Shown piece after piece: positions 1-8,575 of a DNA stretch of 64,000 nucleotides (within the stretch, counting starts at the first letter, position 1; every line of letters starts with the position of its first letter). This stretch comes from Magnetovibrio sp. (GTDB taxonomy: Bacteria; Pseudomonadota; Alphaproteobacteria; Rhodospirillales; Casp-alpha2). Under the pieces are notes generated by a model. That model searched no databases. It saw only the letters and a program-made list of their open reading frames with translations, and was not told the DNA's origin. Position numbers and translations under genes: made by a program. The stretch covers positions 1 to 64,000 of the forward strand of contig PBLS01000021.1 of the NCBI GenBank assembly GCA_002721825.1, read 5' to 3'.

Positions 1-1
1 C

Positions 2-934
2 CATTTTGACGGGATCGTGCCAACACTCAAAGCACAAGCTGAAACGTTGGCCGCCCGCGGACAAAAAGTCTCCTATCTTGATGAAGACGAAACCGCTGAT
101 ATCATTGGCTCGAAGTTTTACTGTGGCGCTCTCCTCGATCGCAGCGCTGGCTCGATCAACCCTTTGGCTTATACGCGAGGACTGGCTGACGCTGCCAGAA
201 AGGCCGGTGCTGCAATCTATCAAGAGACCACGGCCACGCGTTTAGTAAAAACCGCCGGAAGCTGGACCGTTTCAACTGTCAGAGGTACCGTCACGGCGCA
301 TTCCATTGTCATCTGCACAAATGCATATTCCGGTAATCTATGGCCCAGATTGGGCGAGAGTATTTTACCAATACGTGGTTACGCGGTAGTCTCGAAACCC
401 CTCGACCACAATTTGAGGGGCAACATCCTCCCCCAAGGCCAATCGCTGACAGACACCCGTCGAACGTGGTCGGGTATTCGTCTTCTCGACGATGGCCGTT
501 TGCATTTAAGCGTCATGGGGCCGTCGTTCAACCCCAACGGAGAGGCGGATATCATTTGGGCAAACAAACGGGTCAAAGACGTGTTTCCAACTTTACCGCC
601 GACAGAGTGGGACGGATCATGGTCCGGCTGGGTCGCCCTCAATATCGCGCAAGAACCTAAACTCCACCAATTGGATGATACAGCATGGGCCGCTGTTGGC
701 TATTCCGGACGGGGGCTGGCATTCGGCACGCTGATGGGCCGAGACATCGCTTTTAGATTGAGCGACCGTGAACGGGAGGCCACATTTCCGACATCACCTC
801 TCCGTCCGATCATCGGACGACACTTTGCTCCGTTCGTTGTGGAGTTGGTCTTAAATTACTACGCCTGGCTCGATGAGCGGGAATTAAACCAGCGCCGGCG
901 AACACTTACCAAACACACTTTGGAAGCGGATTGA
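2..934 (+). CDS. FAD-dependent amine/amino-acid oxidase (DAO family), 3' part
   Basis: The reading frame is open to the left edge, so the N-terminal half with the FAD dinucleotide-binding motif lies outside the window; the GTG at 17 is probably internal. The visible ~310 residues match the DAO fold of PuuB-like gamma-glutamylputrescine or sarcosine/glycine oxidases: an 'INPLAY..GLADAA' substrate-domain segment, the second FAD-contacting strand 'IVICTNAYSG', and the C-terminal 'GYSGRGLAFGTLMGR' segment that closes over the flavin, ending in the usual 'SPLRPI' tail. Substrate cannot be assigned; oxidative deamination of an amine or N-methyl amino acid in the cytoplasm is inferred. Its GC content is about 58-60%, far above all downstream genes, which suggests recent acquisition or a junction just downstream. 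Confidence 0.8.
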   Translation, partial: HFDGIVPTLKAQAETLAARGQKVSYLDEDETADIIGSKFYCGALLDRSAGSINPLAYTRGLADAARKAGAAIYQETTATRLVKTAGSWTVSTVRGTVTAHSIVICTNAYSGNLWPRLGESILPIRGYAVVSKPLDHNLRGNILPQGQSLTDTRRTWSGIRLLDDGRLHLSVMGPSFNPNGEADIIWANKRVKDVFPTLPPTEWDGSWSGWVALNIAQEPKLHQLDDTAWAAVGYSGRGLAFGTLMGRDIAFRLSDREREATFPTSPLRPIIGRHFAPFVVELVLNYYAWLDERELNQRRRTLTKHTLEAD

Positions 935-1194
935 ACCAAAAATCACTGTGCGGCTTTACGAATGTATCGTGGGTACAAATGGGCTACCAACATCAACCAC
1001 AGTGTTGAAAACCCGCGCACTGAAATCGGTAGGACGCACAATCATCAGCCCAAATCATGGGCATGCAATTTGACATGCCAAATGTCGACGGTGTACGGCT
1101 GATCACCAATATTTCTACTTAGACTTTGAATTAATTGAATGCTTAACATTGGATAGGGATTTGACGTGTCTTTTCGCCAAGAGAGAGGAGTGGA

Positions 1195-1479
1195 ATGCAA
1201 AATTTAGCGAAATCTTCAGTGCAACACGATAATGGACGGACCCGGGTGACCCTCTGGCGGTTCACACCGAATGCCGCCACAGGTTGGCATATTCATTAAA
1301 TGGATTATGTGATAGTGCCATTAAACACGGGCAAACTTAAACTCGTAGACGAAGAAGGGAATGAAAGTAAAGTGGACCTAACCACCGGTATTTCTTATTT
1401 TCGAAGGAAGGGAATAGCGCATGACGTGATAAATTGTAACGATTACGATTTTTCCTTTTTGGAAGTGGAATTTAAGTAA
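1195..1479 (+). pseudogene. cupin-domain protein gene interrupted by in-frame TAA
   Basis: The frame starts at an ATG with an excellent Shine-Dalgarno (GAGAGAGGAG) and reads MQNLAKSSVQHDNGRTRVTL..., reaches a TAA at 1297-1299 after 'GWHIH', then continues in the same frame as 'MDYVIVPLNTGKLKLVDEEG...YFRRKGIAHDVIN' to a natural TAA at 1477. Together the halves form one small beta-barrel cupin of about 94 residues, resembling single-domain cupins sometimes annotated as BauB-like. The metal-binding motif normally reads H-x-H-E; here the Glu codon GAA would have become TAA by a single change. The stop removes most of the barrel, so the product is presumably non-functional unless read through. The ORF track misses both halves because each is short. 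Family recognition is from pattern only. Confidence 0.7.
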
Positions 1480-1562
1480 ATAGCAAGAAACAATTTGTTA
1501 TATTGTACTCTGTTCATAAAATCTCATATTCTAATTTAACTTTCGTAAAAGGATTTTGTAGC

Positions 1563-2642
1563 GTGCCCCTAAAAACTACGACAATTGGTTCCTACCCTAA
1601 ACCTACCGAGACTCCTGTTGATGATTGGTTCATGGCAAATAAAAGTGATACTGAACGTAGGAAGTCAAAAGGTCTTATCGCGAATTGGAACCCTGGTGAA
1701 TATGAAAAAGCAATAAGTGAAGCGGGCGATAATGCGGAAACATTATTTCTCGCAGCAACCAAGCAAATAATTAATGATCAGGTCACAGCTGGTATTGATG
1801 TGCCAACCGACGGTGAAGTTCGGCGTGAAAACTATATTTGGTATCAATGCCGTAACTTGAACGGTATTAGTTTTGATCAAACGACTCACAAATCTGTCCG
1901 TGACGGGGCATATGAAGCCGACCTTCCAACTATTAACGGAGCAATAAGTTTAAAAGAAACGCGATTAGAATATGACTGGAGAGCAGCCCAACAATTTACT
2001 AAGAATCCTGTCAAAGTCACTTTACCAGGCCCTCTTACAATCGCAGATTCTATTGCCAACAACTTTTATGAAGATCCAAAAAAATTAGGCGTAAAACTAG
2101 CTGAAGCACTGAATAAAGAAGTCCGAGCGTTAGCGGAAGCCGGATGTATTTACATTCAAGTTGATGAACCTGTATTTGCACGCAATCCGGACGAGGCCCT
2201 TGCACATGGATTTGAGGATCTTGAAAGAACGTTTCATGGCGTGCCAAAGGGAGTAGTACCCGTAGTTCACATGTGTTGTGGGTATCCAAATGCTCTCGAT
2301 TCAACAGATTACAAAAAAGCTGATAAAGGCGCTTATTTGAAAATAGCAGAAGCAATAGAAGAGTCCTGTATCCAAGAAGTCTCAATAGAAGATGCTCATC
2401 GACATAACGAGTTATCCCTACTAGAAAATTTTTCAAAAACTAAGGTAATCCTTGGTGTTGTTAATATTTCTAGTAGCCGCCTAGAAACGGTCGATGAAGT
2501 GCGTGATCGATTAATATCGGCCCTTCATCATATCGATAAAGAGCGACTCATATTAGCACCAGATTGTGGTCTTGGTTTTTTCAGTAGGGAACAAGCCATT
2601 TCAAAATTAAAAGTTGTATCTGCAGTAGCGCAATCCATATAA
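1563..2642 (+). CDS. cobalamin-independent methionine synthase C-domain-like methyltransferase
   Basis: The protein of about 359 residues corresponds to the catalytic C-terminal barrel of MetE without the N-terminal domain ('core-MetE' type). Visible family features are the N-terminal 'TTTIGSYPKP', the 'DGEVRREN' loop, and the zinc-ligand motifs H-M-C-C (about residues 236-239) and 'PDCGLGFF' (Cys about 335). The family transfers a methyl group to a thiol such as homocysteine; the methyl donor of these short forms varies and cannot be read here. I chose GTG 1563 because AAAGGA lies at a good distance upstream and homology begins immediately; the ORF-track TTG at 1503 adds 20 unrelated residues. 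It stands alone between the broken cupin and the flavoprotein. A small hairpin (2683-2699, 7-bp stem) lies downstream but lacks a T tail. Confidence 0.8.
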   Translation: MPLKTTTIGSYPKPTETPVDDWFMANKSDTERRKSKGLIANWNPGEYEKAISEAGDNAETLFLAATKQIINDQVTAGIDVPTDGEVRRENYIWYQCRNLNGISFDQTTHKSVRDGAYEADLPTINGAISLKETRLEYDWRAAQQFTKNPVKVTLPGPLTIADSIANNFYEDPKKLGVKLAEALNKEVRALAEAGCIYIQVDEPVFARNPDEALAHGFEDLERTFHGVPKGVVPVVHMCCGYPNALDSTDYKKADKGAYLKIAEAIEESCIQEVSIEDAHRHNELSLLENFSKTKVILGVVNISSSRLETVDEVRDRLISALHHIDKERLILAPDCGLGFFSREQAISKLKVVSAVAQSI

Positions 2643-2769
2643 AAAACTGATAAACTATTAAATTCTAATAAAATACCCAAGTCCGTAGCCTCGCTATGGT
2701 AGAGTGAATTTGCTCAACAAAAAATGGTAACAATACGTAAGACAGTAGATATTTAATATTGGCTAATTA

Positions 2770-4764
2770 ATGGTTGAGGTGCGTAAAACAATTGCTATCA
2801 CATGGCTAAACTATGATGTGATTGTGGTTGGTTCTGGTGGGGCAGGAGCACACGCGGCTCACGCCGCTGCGAGTTTAGGCTCACAGGTTTTAGTCGTATC
2901 GAAGGACCCAATAGGTGCGTCAGATACGAAAATCTCAGAAGGAATTGCTACCGTACGGGCTTCGGGTGCCGTCGATGACAGCGAGACAGAACTGTCGACC
3001 AACTTGCAAATGGCGGGGGGCGATCTCCCTTTGCGGAGCATCACTAATGCTTTTGCCGCCGATAGCGAACATGCCTACGACCTCTACCGAGTAAATGGGT
3101 TACGCCCGTCTATAGATACGGAAAGAAATAAACCCTTATCGTTGCCACTACCGCTTGGTGGCCATACTAAGCGACGCTCGGTAGGACATGAAAATTGTGG
3201 CGTTGCCTTTAGTCATGCTAACTGGCAGATAATCCTACAGGGGCAGAATATCACGTATATTGAAGATGCTTGGTTCCTGGACTTAGCAGTGCGCAAGTCT
3301 CCAAATAAAAATGAACACGGTCATTCGATTAACGAAGTGGTTGGTGGGCTCATTTACCATGCAGCAAATGGCGAACTGCTCGCAGTCCGGGCTTCAGCCA
3401 TAGTGTTGGCAGCGGGAGGCGTCTCAACTCTTTATTTCCCAAAAACTGATACGATGCGTGGTAATACTGGTGACAGTTATGCAATTGCAGCGCGAGCTGG
3501 TGCAGAATTGGTGGACATGGAGCAATTGCAATTTCTCCCATTCTGCCTTGCCTCTCCACCTTCTTATGAAGGGCTTCTAGCAGGGGAACCTGTAACTGCT
3601 AGTTTTCTCGGCGTACTTAGAGATAAGTCCGGTAAGGTCATTTTAGATGGGGTTTATTTACGCACTCGAGCAGAATGTTCTGCTGCAATTATGCGCGCAG
3701 TGGAGAAGGGAGATGGTACCGAAAATAATGGAGCATTTCTTGATATGACAGCTAATAAAAAAGCTCCACTTTCCGGTGCGTACTTTGAGAAATTTTTGGC
3801 AACATGTCTTCCCTCCGCATATCAAAATGTGCGCCAGGCGCTTAGTAAGAAAGCTGGCCGATGTGAAGAGCCGTGGGAGGTACGCCCAGCCGCACATTAT
3901 ATGATGGGCGGAATACGAGTTGATGCAGACGGAGCAAGCGTAGGAGGACCTAACGGAGATGGAGTTCGTACGAAGGGGATCAAAGGTTTATTTGCCGCAG
4001 GGCAGTCCATGGGAGGTTTGTTTGGAGCTAACCGGCTTGGATCGACTTCGCTAACGGAAGGTGCTGTGTTTGGCGCTCGAGCCGGACGTGCAGCAGCTGC
4101 GTACAGTCGTAACAGTGACACCACACAAAATGTAGATTTAATCTTCAAGCCTTTGATTGCTACACACTCTCAATTTTTTGGGCAAAACGGTACCCTGTCA
4201 GCAACGGCGATACGTCTCGCGCTTCAGGAAGAAAGCTGGAACAAGATAGGTCCGGTCCGTACAGCTAGAAGATTGCAGGAAATGGAAACAAACCTGAAGA
4301 AATGGAGAGCTAAACTCTATAAAATAAAAACATCAAGTTCCACCACATGGAATCAAAGTTTTATAGATTTACAAGAACTCCGGAATATGCTGGATGCAGC
4401 CGGATTAATTTTAGCATCCGCATACGAAAGAACAGACAGCCTAGGTGGGCATGTTCGACTAGACGGCAAACAAATTTCCTCTTTTGCAACTCCTTACTCC
4501 GTAATTGTCAGATCCATCAGTGACGGTACTTACGTAGCTCGACGAGTGATACGACCACGTACGGCATTAAAAAAAATAATTTCCTACAAGATACAAGAAC
4601 AAAAACGACTGCTGATGGCGCGTTGGATACGTCTTTTGCCAAAAGGGATACAGGATAAAATATTGTTAAAACGATATCAGGCAATTATGGGAGAGGATCT
4701 GAAGGCACAAGAAACATTTCCCGGCGCACCAGAAGCGGCTATAGGTGAGCTAACTAAGCCATGA
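2770..4764 (+). CDS. fumarate reductase/succinate dehydrogenase-like flavoprotein subunit
   Basis: A 664-residue FAD protein of the SdhA/FrdA/NadB family. The N-terminus has the Rossmann motif GSGGAGAHAA (about residues 22-31), a central 'VLAAGGVSTLY' segment, 'RPAAHYMMGGIRVD' (about 368-381) with the substrate-binding His, and 'LFGANRLGSTSLTEG' (about 416-430) near the flavin. The C-terminus carries the usual helical domain followed by a basic tail. The next gene, overlapping by 4 bases, encodes a matching iron-sulfur subunit, so the two likely form a soluble or peripherally attached fumarate reductase/succinate dehydrogenase-type complex. No membrane-anchor genes (SdhC/D) are adjacent, so the electron partner is unknown. 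The true substrate could be another dicarboxylate or enoate. Confidence 0.8.
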   Translation: MVEVRKTIAITWLNYDVIVVGSGGAGAHAAHAAASLGSQVLVVSKDPIGASDTKISEGIATVRASGAVDDSETELSTNLQMAGGDLPLRSITNAFAADSEHAYDLYRVNGLRPSIDTERNKPLSLPLPLGGHTKRRSVGHENCGVAFSHANWQIILQGQNITYIEDAWFLDLAVRKSPNKNEHGHSINEVVGGLIYHAANGELLAVRASAIVLAAGGVSTLYFPKTDTMRGNTGDSYAIAARAGAELVDMEQLQFLPFCLASPPSYEGLLAGEPVTASFLGVLRDKSGKVILDGVYLRTRAECSAAIMRAVEKGDGTENNGAFLDMTANKKAPLSGAYFEKFLATCLPSAYQNVRQALSKKAGRCEEPWEVRPAAHYMMGGIRVDADGASVGGPNGDGVRTKGIKGLFAAGQSMGGLFGANRLGSTSLTEGAVFGARAGRAAAAYSRNSDTTQNVDLIFKPLIATHSQFFGQNGTLSATAIRLALQEESWNKIGPVRTARRLQEMETNLKKWRAKLYKIKTSSSTTWNQSFIDLQELRNMLDAAGLILASAYERTDSLGGHVRLDGKQISSFATPYSVIVRSISDGTYVARRVIRPRTALKKIISYKIQEQKRLLMARWIRLLPKGIQDKILLKRYQAIMGEDLKAQETFPGAPEAAIGELTKP

Positions 4765-5513
4765 CAAACAATAAAAAATCAATCAGGGTTGAAATCGATA
4801 CATATCGCGACGGTGAAAAAACGATTATCGAGTATGTGTTTGAAAAAAGAGAATTAGGAGAGCGTCCCATGGCTCTTGACGTTCTGCTTCAGGCTCAAGC
4901 AAAAAAAATCCCAGACCTTGCATTTCGATTTGGATGTAGAGCACGAAATTGTGGCGTATGTACCATTGATATTAATGGACGACCACGGATCGCCTGCCGA
5001 ACGCGCGTCCGTGAAGGAGATCGTCTTAGTCCAATTGCAACCCTACCTATATTAAGTGACTTAGTAGTACGGCGAGACGGAATTGCCCGGCAACTAAGAA
5101 ACCGTCTACCAACCAATTCCCAAGCAAACGAATTGAATGTTGAAGCCCCAGAAGAATACCATCAACTTACTAAATGCATAGAATGTTATGCCTGTTTAGA
5201 TAACTGCCCAATGCATGCACGTAATTTCACAAGAGGTAAACCCACCGACACAACCAAGCCACCTTCCGATACTCAACAGGGATACCGCTGGGGAAATCCT
5301 TTTACTCTTTTGAAACTGCAACGAGTGCGTATGGACCCATTAACAACGACCACTGTCCGAGAAAGCGCCGTTGACACAGCCATAATGCTGGGCTTGGAAT
5401 CCTGCATCAAATGCCCGGGTTGCAAATGTGGGGTAGGTATTAACCTCAAAGGAGTAGTCATAAAACCACTACTTGAAGCAGCTAATAATAGTGGGCGTAT
5501 TCCACCAGAATAA
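4761..5513 (+). CDS. SdhB/FrdB-like iron-sulfur subunit
   Basis: A 250-residue partner of the flavoprotein, starting at the ATG that overlaps its stop (ATGA). The N-terminal ferredoxin-type domain has a [2Fe-2S] motif C-x4-C-x2-C (CRARNCGVC, about residues 59-67) and a fourth Cys in 'PRIACRT'. The C-terminal domain has one normal motif C-x2-C-x2-C-x3-CP (CIECYACLDNCP, about 139-150). The second C-terminal motif reads CIKCPGCKCGVGIN (about 214-227); SdhB-type proteins normally have C-x2-C-x2-C-x3-CP-K-G-I-N here, so two residues and the Pro are missing and the last Cys is shifted. Electron transfer to or from the flavoprotein is inferred from pairing. No quinone-binding membrane subunit is seen. 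Confidence 0.8.
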   Translation: MTNNKKSIRVEIDTYRDGEKTIIEYVFEKRELGERPMALDVLLQAQAKKIPDLAFRFGCRARNCGVCTIDINGRPRIACRTRVREGDRLSPIATLPILSDLVVRRDGIARQLRNRLPTNSQANELNVEAPEEYHQLTKCIECYACLDNCPMHARNFTRGKPTDTTKPPSDTQQGYRWGNPFTLLKLQRVRMDPLTTTTVRESAVDTAIMLGLESCIKCPGCKCGVGINLKGVVIKPLLEAANNSGRIPPE

Positions 5514-5625
5514 TACATATAGATCGACAATTTATTTCTAAAAACTTTTAATTAATTATTGATCTTGAATACCGCTATATCCTATCGATACCATTTAAAT
5601 TATCCTTATATTATCGAATATTATT

Positions 5626-5655
5626 TTGTTATTGATTTAAGACTGTCTGTATAAT
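5626..5655 (+). promoter_or_regulatory. predicted sigma70-type promoter
   Basis: TTGTTA and TATAAT are separated by 18 bases in a 219-base AT-rich gap, about 78 bases before the radical SAM gene. The match is good for a -35/-10 pair, but AT-rich DNA gives chance hits. It would make the radical SAM gene a separate transcription unit from the flavoprotein pair. Confidence 0.4.
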
Positions 5656-5732
5656 TTGCTAATGTAGACCTTATTTATACCCATCAGAGTAAGGTTTGTT
5701 TACTATTATCATTCCAGCTTGGCGAGGTTTGT

Positions 5733-6812
5733 ATGAAGGCAAGAACTTTCCTTAGAATGATACGCCGCTCTGTCGGTAATTTTGCTGCAATAAGCCGTGG
5801 TAGATTTCTGAAAAGAACCTATGTTCCTGAGCCAAGAAGTGCCATATCGATTGAAACATCTCAACGTTGTAATTTAGCATGCAGATTTTGTGCGTATCCA
5901 AAACGCGGACCAGGAAAGTTCATGACTTTGGCCACTTTCCAGGAAGCTGTTCAACAAGCGTTACATTATGGTAGTCACGAATTTTGGCTAACCCCAATGC
6001 TCGGCGAAATATTTGCAGATCAAAAATGGAGTGAGAAGTTTCGATACTTGGAAAATGAACTAGGGGTTCAAAAATTTGGGTTTTTCACTAATTTTATTCT
6101 TCCTTCTCCAGGGCAGATTTTGCATCTTTGCGACTACAAGAAACTTTCCTCTCTACACATCAGTATTTATGGCCATGATTTAAATAGCTTTGTTGCTATT
6201 ACGCGTCGACCAAAGGCTCAATACGATCGATTGATTAATAACCTTGAAGCGCTAGGGGATATAATATCGTCCAACAAATTTTCATGTGACATTCACTTCT
6301 CAATGCGAACGTTAGGAGGTATCAGCGCGGCTACTATTCCCAACACACCTCTTGTAGTATTGCTAAAGAAACTAAAAGATATGGGCAATGTAACATTTAT
6401 TGTATCTACTGACTTCGATAATTGGGGAGGTACGGTTACAGAGGAAGATACTAAAGAAATTGCCACAGGATTAATAGATGGTCGCGGTATTTATATGTTT
6501 GGCGCATGCCATCTACTTTTCTCCACTCCTCAGATAAGTGCGAATGGTGATGTGCGCGCCTGCGCTTGCCGGGACGTTGATGGGTCCCTTACTATAGGTA
6601 ATATTTATAGTGAGCCCCTGCGAGAGATCCACTCTTGGTCTAATCCAGTTTTTCGTCGAATTGTAGATGAACAGCAATCTGGACAGTATGGAAAAAATTG
6701 TCGCTCATGCTCAATGTATCGAAGCGTCTATGACCATCGCCCCGCACATAATACACCGCGATGGCCAATCGTTTCATTAGTTGAAGCTAAGAAAGTTCTT
6801 CAGCAAAAATAA
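5733..6812 (+). CDS. radical SAM protein with SPASM-like C-terminus
   Basis: A 359-residue protein with the radical SAM signature C-x3-C-x2-C in 'CNLACRFCAYPKRG' (about residues 47-54), preceded by the usual 'ISIETSQRC' strand. The C-terminal third has scattered cysteines in SPASM-like order: CHLLFS..., 'ISANGDVRACACRD', 'LTIGNIYSEPLREI', and 'CRSCSMYRS', suggesting one or two auxiliary Fe-S clusters. Such proteins often modify peptides or sugars, but no precursor peptide gene is visible next to it and the substrate is unknown. The ATG at 5733 has GGCGAGG about 9 bases upstream. It is flanked by AT-rich spacers and appears monocistronic. Confidence 0.8.
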   Translation: MKARTFLRMIRRSVGNFAAISRGRFLKRTYVPEPRSAISIETSQRCNLACRFCAYPKRGPGKFMTLATFQEAVQQALHYGSHEFWLTPMLGEIFADQKWSEKFRYLENELGVQKFGFFTNFILPSPGQILHLCDYKKLSSLHISIYGHDLNSFVAITRRPKAQYDRLINNLEALGDIISSNKFSCDIHFSMRTLGGISAATIPNTPLVVLLKKLKDMGNVTFIVSTDFDNWGGTVTEEDTKEIATGLIDGRGIYMFGACHLLFSTPQISANGDVRACACRDVDGSLTIGNIYSEPLREIHSWSNPVFRRIVDEQQSGQYGKNCRSCSMYRSVYDHRPAHNTPRWPIVSLVEAKKVLQQK

Positions 6813-6909
6813 ACAACTCATTGAGTCTTGCCTGACATCTTTATTACTAACTCAGGGATTCTGCATTATAGGAGATATTTTTTATTAAAAAGTTATTAGG
6901 AACCACTGA

Positions 6910-7677
6910 ATGACGAAACCTGTATGTTTAATAATTGGAGCTGGAGCGGGAATTGGCGGTAATGTTGGAATGCGGTTCGCTCAAGCAGGGTATCACGCGG
7001 TTTTATGCCGTCGGAAGGACCAGGATGGATTAAATAAATTAGTGAACAACATTGAAGACAGAGGGGGTTCAGCTTCCGGATTTCTTTTAAACGCAGTGGA
7101 GAAAGATAGTATAGAAAAAAGAGTAAAAAGTATTGAGAGTTCTCTTGGTCCAATTGAAATCGTAATTTTTAATTTAGGTGCACAAACTGGCAACAGGTCC
7201 CTCCGTGACACGAGCTACAAAACTTTTGAGTTAGGCTGGCGCTTGGCAACATTTGCTTTGTACCGTGTCGCTTCATCTGTTTGCCCGTTGATGGAAACTC
7301 GTGGCCACGGAACAATTTTAGTTACATCTGCAACTGCAGCCATGCGCGGAAATAATGGGCAGCATTCTCATGCTGCTGCGATGGGGGGGAGAAGAATGCT
7401 CTGCCAATCATTAAATGCGGAATTCGCAGTAAAAGGCATACATATTGTTCATGTTGTAATAGATGGTTCAGTAGATGCTCCTGACACTCTCGGCAAAATG
7501 CTTGGACCAGAGGAATTCGAGAAGCTTCGAGAAACGCGAGGTATGGAACATGATGGCTTGCTGCTACCCGTTAAAATTGCTGAAACATTCTATCATTTGT
7601 CCCAACAACACAGATCAGCTTGGACCCATGAAATTGATCTACGATCATTCTCTGAGAAAGCTTGGTGGAATGATTAG
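6910..7677 (+). CDS. short-chain dehydrogenase/reductase family protein with degenerate active site
   Basis: A 255-residue Rossmann protein of the SDR family. The N-terminal nucleotide-binding motif is clear (GAGAGIGGNVGMRFAQAG, about residues 9-26), as are the Arg of 'LCRRK', which suggests NADP(H), and the 'NLGAQTGN' segment in place of NNAG. The strand before the active site is 'GTILVTSATAAMRG'. Where classical SDRs have Tyr-x3-Lys, this protein reads 'HSHAAAMGGRR': Tyr is replaced by His and Lys by Met in the natural alignment. It may therefore be a non-catalytic or mechanistically divergent SDR. No operon partner is evident; the next gene is convergent. Confidence 0.75.
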   Translation: MTKPVCLIIGAGAGIGGNVGMRFAQAGYHAVLCRRKDQDGLNKLVNNIEDRGGSASGFLLNAVEKDSIEKRVKSIESSLGPIEIVIFNLGAQTGNRSLRDTSYKTFELGWRLATFALYRVASSVCPLMETRGHGTILVTSATAAMRGNNGQHSHAAAMGGRRMLCQSLNAEFAVKGIHIVHVVIDGSVDAPDTLGKMLGPEEFEKLRETRGMEHDGLLLPVKIAETFYHLSQQHRSAWTHEIDLRSFSEKAWWND

Positions 7678-7783
7678 TACATAGTATGGATGCTACTACA
7701 GGTTATAAAATTTATCGCTTAACTGTTAGCATCTAACCATTTTATCAAAGGTTTGTTAAATTGTTTGTTTTATCGCCCCAAAC

Positions 7784-8575
7784 TCACCATTGATTACGTA
7801 ATTCCCGTAGCTTGAGAAATACCGTTTCAGGGTCCGGATGCTCCGGTAAGTCCGGAAAAGATTTCTGTAAGTGTCTGATAACTGTAAGACTATGAAGACG
7901 AAAGAAGGTATTGATCTCTTTTTCTTGCGCAAGAGTGGTTATAATAGCTTGGTTCGGATCTTGCGTAGCTACCGCATCAAGCAGTTCCTTAGCATTCTTG
8001 TTATCTGGTTCCCGGTCTAGGGTAAAAGCGAGGTTATTAGCGATATAATCATGTCCCGGATAAACCAATGTATTGTCTGGAAGTTTAGCGAGCTGAGTAG
8101 CAAATGTATCAAACAGCTCTTTCGGATGACCTCCATTGTGACAATTCCCGGCTCCCGCATTAAATAGCGTATCACCACAAAATAAGGCGGGCTGTTCAGT
8201 TCGACTTAAGACGCATATATGACTCATCGTATGCCCGGGTGTATCAAGACACTCTAAATCGATCGTATTCCCAACTTTTATAAGATCACCTGCTTCAAGA
8301 CCTAAATCCATATTTGGAATTCGATCTTTTGCGTTTCTATGAGCTAAAATTTTGGCACCAGTTGCATTAACTACTGGTCCATTACCACCAATGTGGTCAC
8401 CATGCTCATGAGTATTCAAGATTTGCGTTATAGTCCAACCTTTAGACTTAGAAGCGGCCAAACATTTTTCATGGTCTAATGGATCAATTGCTATGGCTTC
8501 TCCAGTTTCAGAGCAGGCCACAATATAGTTAAAATTACGATATGCGTTGCCGGTCCATATTTGCTCAACGATCAT
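7784..8575 (-). CDS. gloB: hydroxyacylglutathione hydrolase (glyoxalase II)
   Basis: A 263-residue metallo-beta-lactamase-fold hydrolase. The signature THEHGDHIGG (about residues 55-64) supplies the binuclear metal ligands, with further ligands in 'DTPGHTMSH', 'FCGDTLF' and 'YPGHDY'. The C-terminal helical domain typical of glyoxalase II (about 180-263) is present, with 'DPETVFLKLRELRNQW' at the end. It hydrolyses S-D-lactoylglutathione to D-lactate and glutathione in methylglyoxal detoxification. It is a single gene on the minus strand, facing the SDR gene and divergent from nuoA. Confidence 0.88.
   Translation of the reverse strand: MIVEQIWTGNAYRNFNYIVACSETGEAIAIDPLDHEKCLAASKSKGWTITQILNTHEHGDHIGGNGPVVNATGAKILAHRNAKDRIPNMDLGLEAGDLIKVGNTIDLECLDTPGHTMSHICVLSRTEQPALFCGDTLFNAGAGNCHNGGHPKELFDTFATQLAKLPDNTLVYPGHDYIANNLAFTLDREPDNKNAKELLDAVATQDPNQAIITTLAQEKEINTFFRLHSLTVIRHLQKSFPDLPEHPDPETVFLKLRELRNQW

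Noticed and set aside
1480-1562. SAM or cobalamin riboswitch before the MetE-like gene
   Set aside because: The leader is short and AT-rich and lacks recognisable conserved riboswitch elements.
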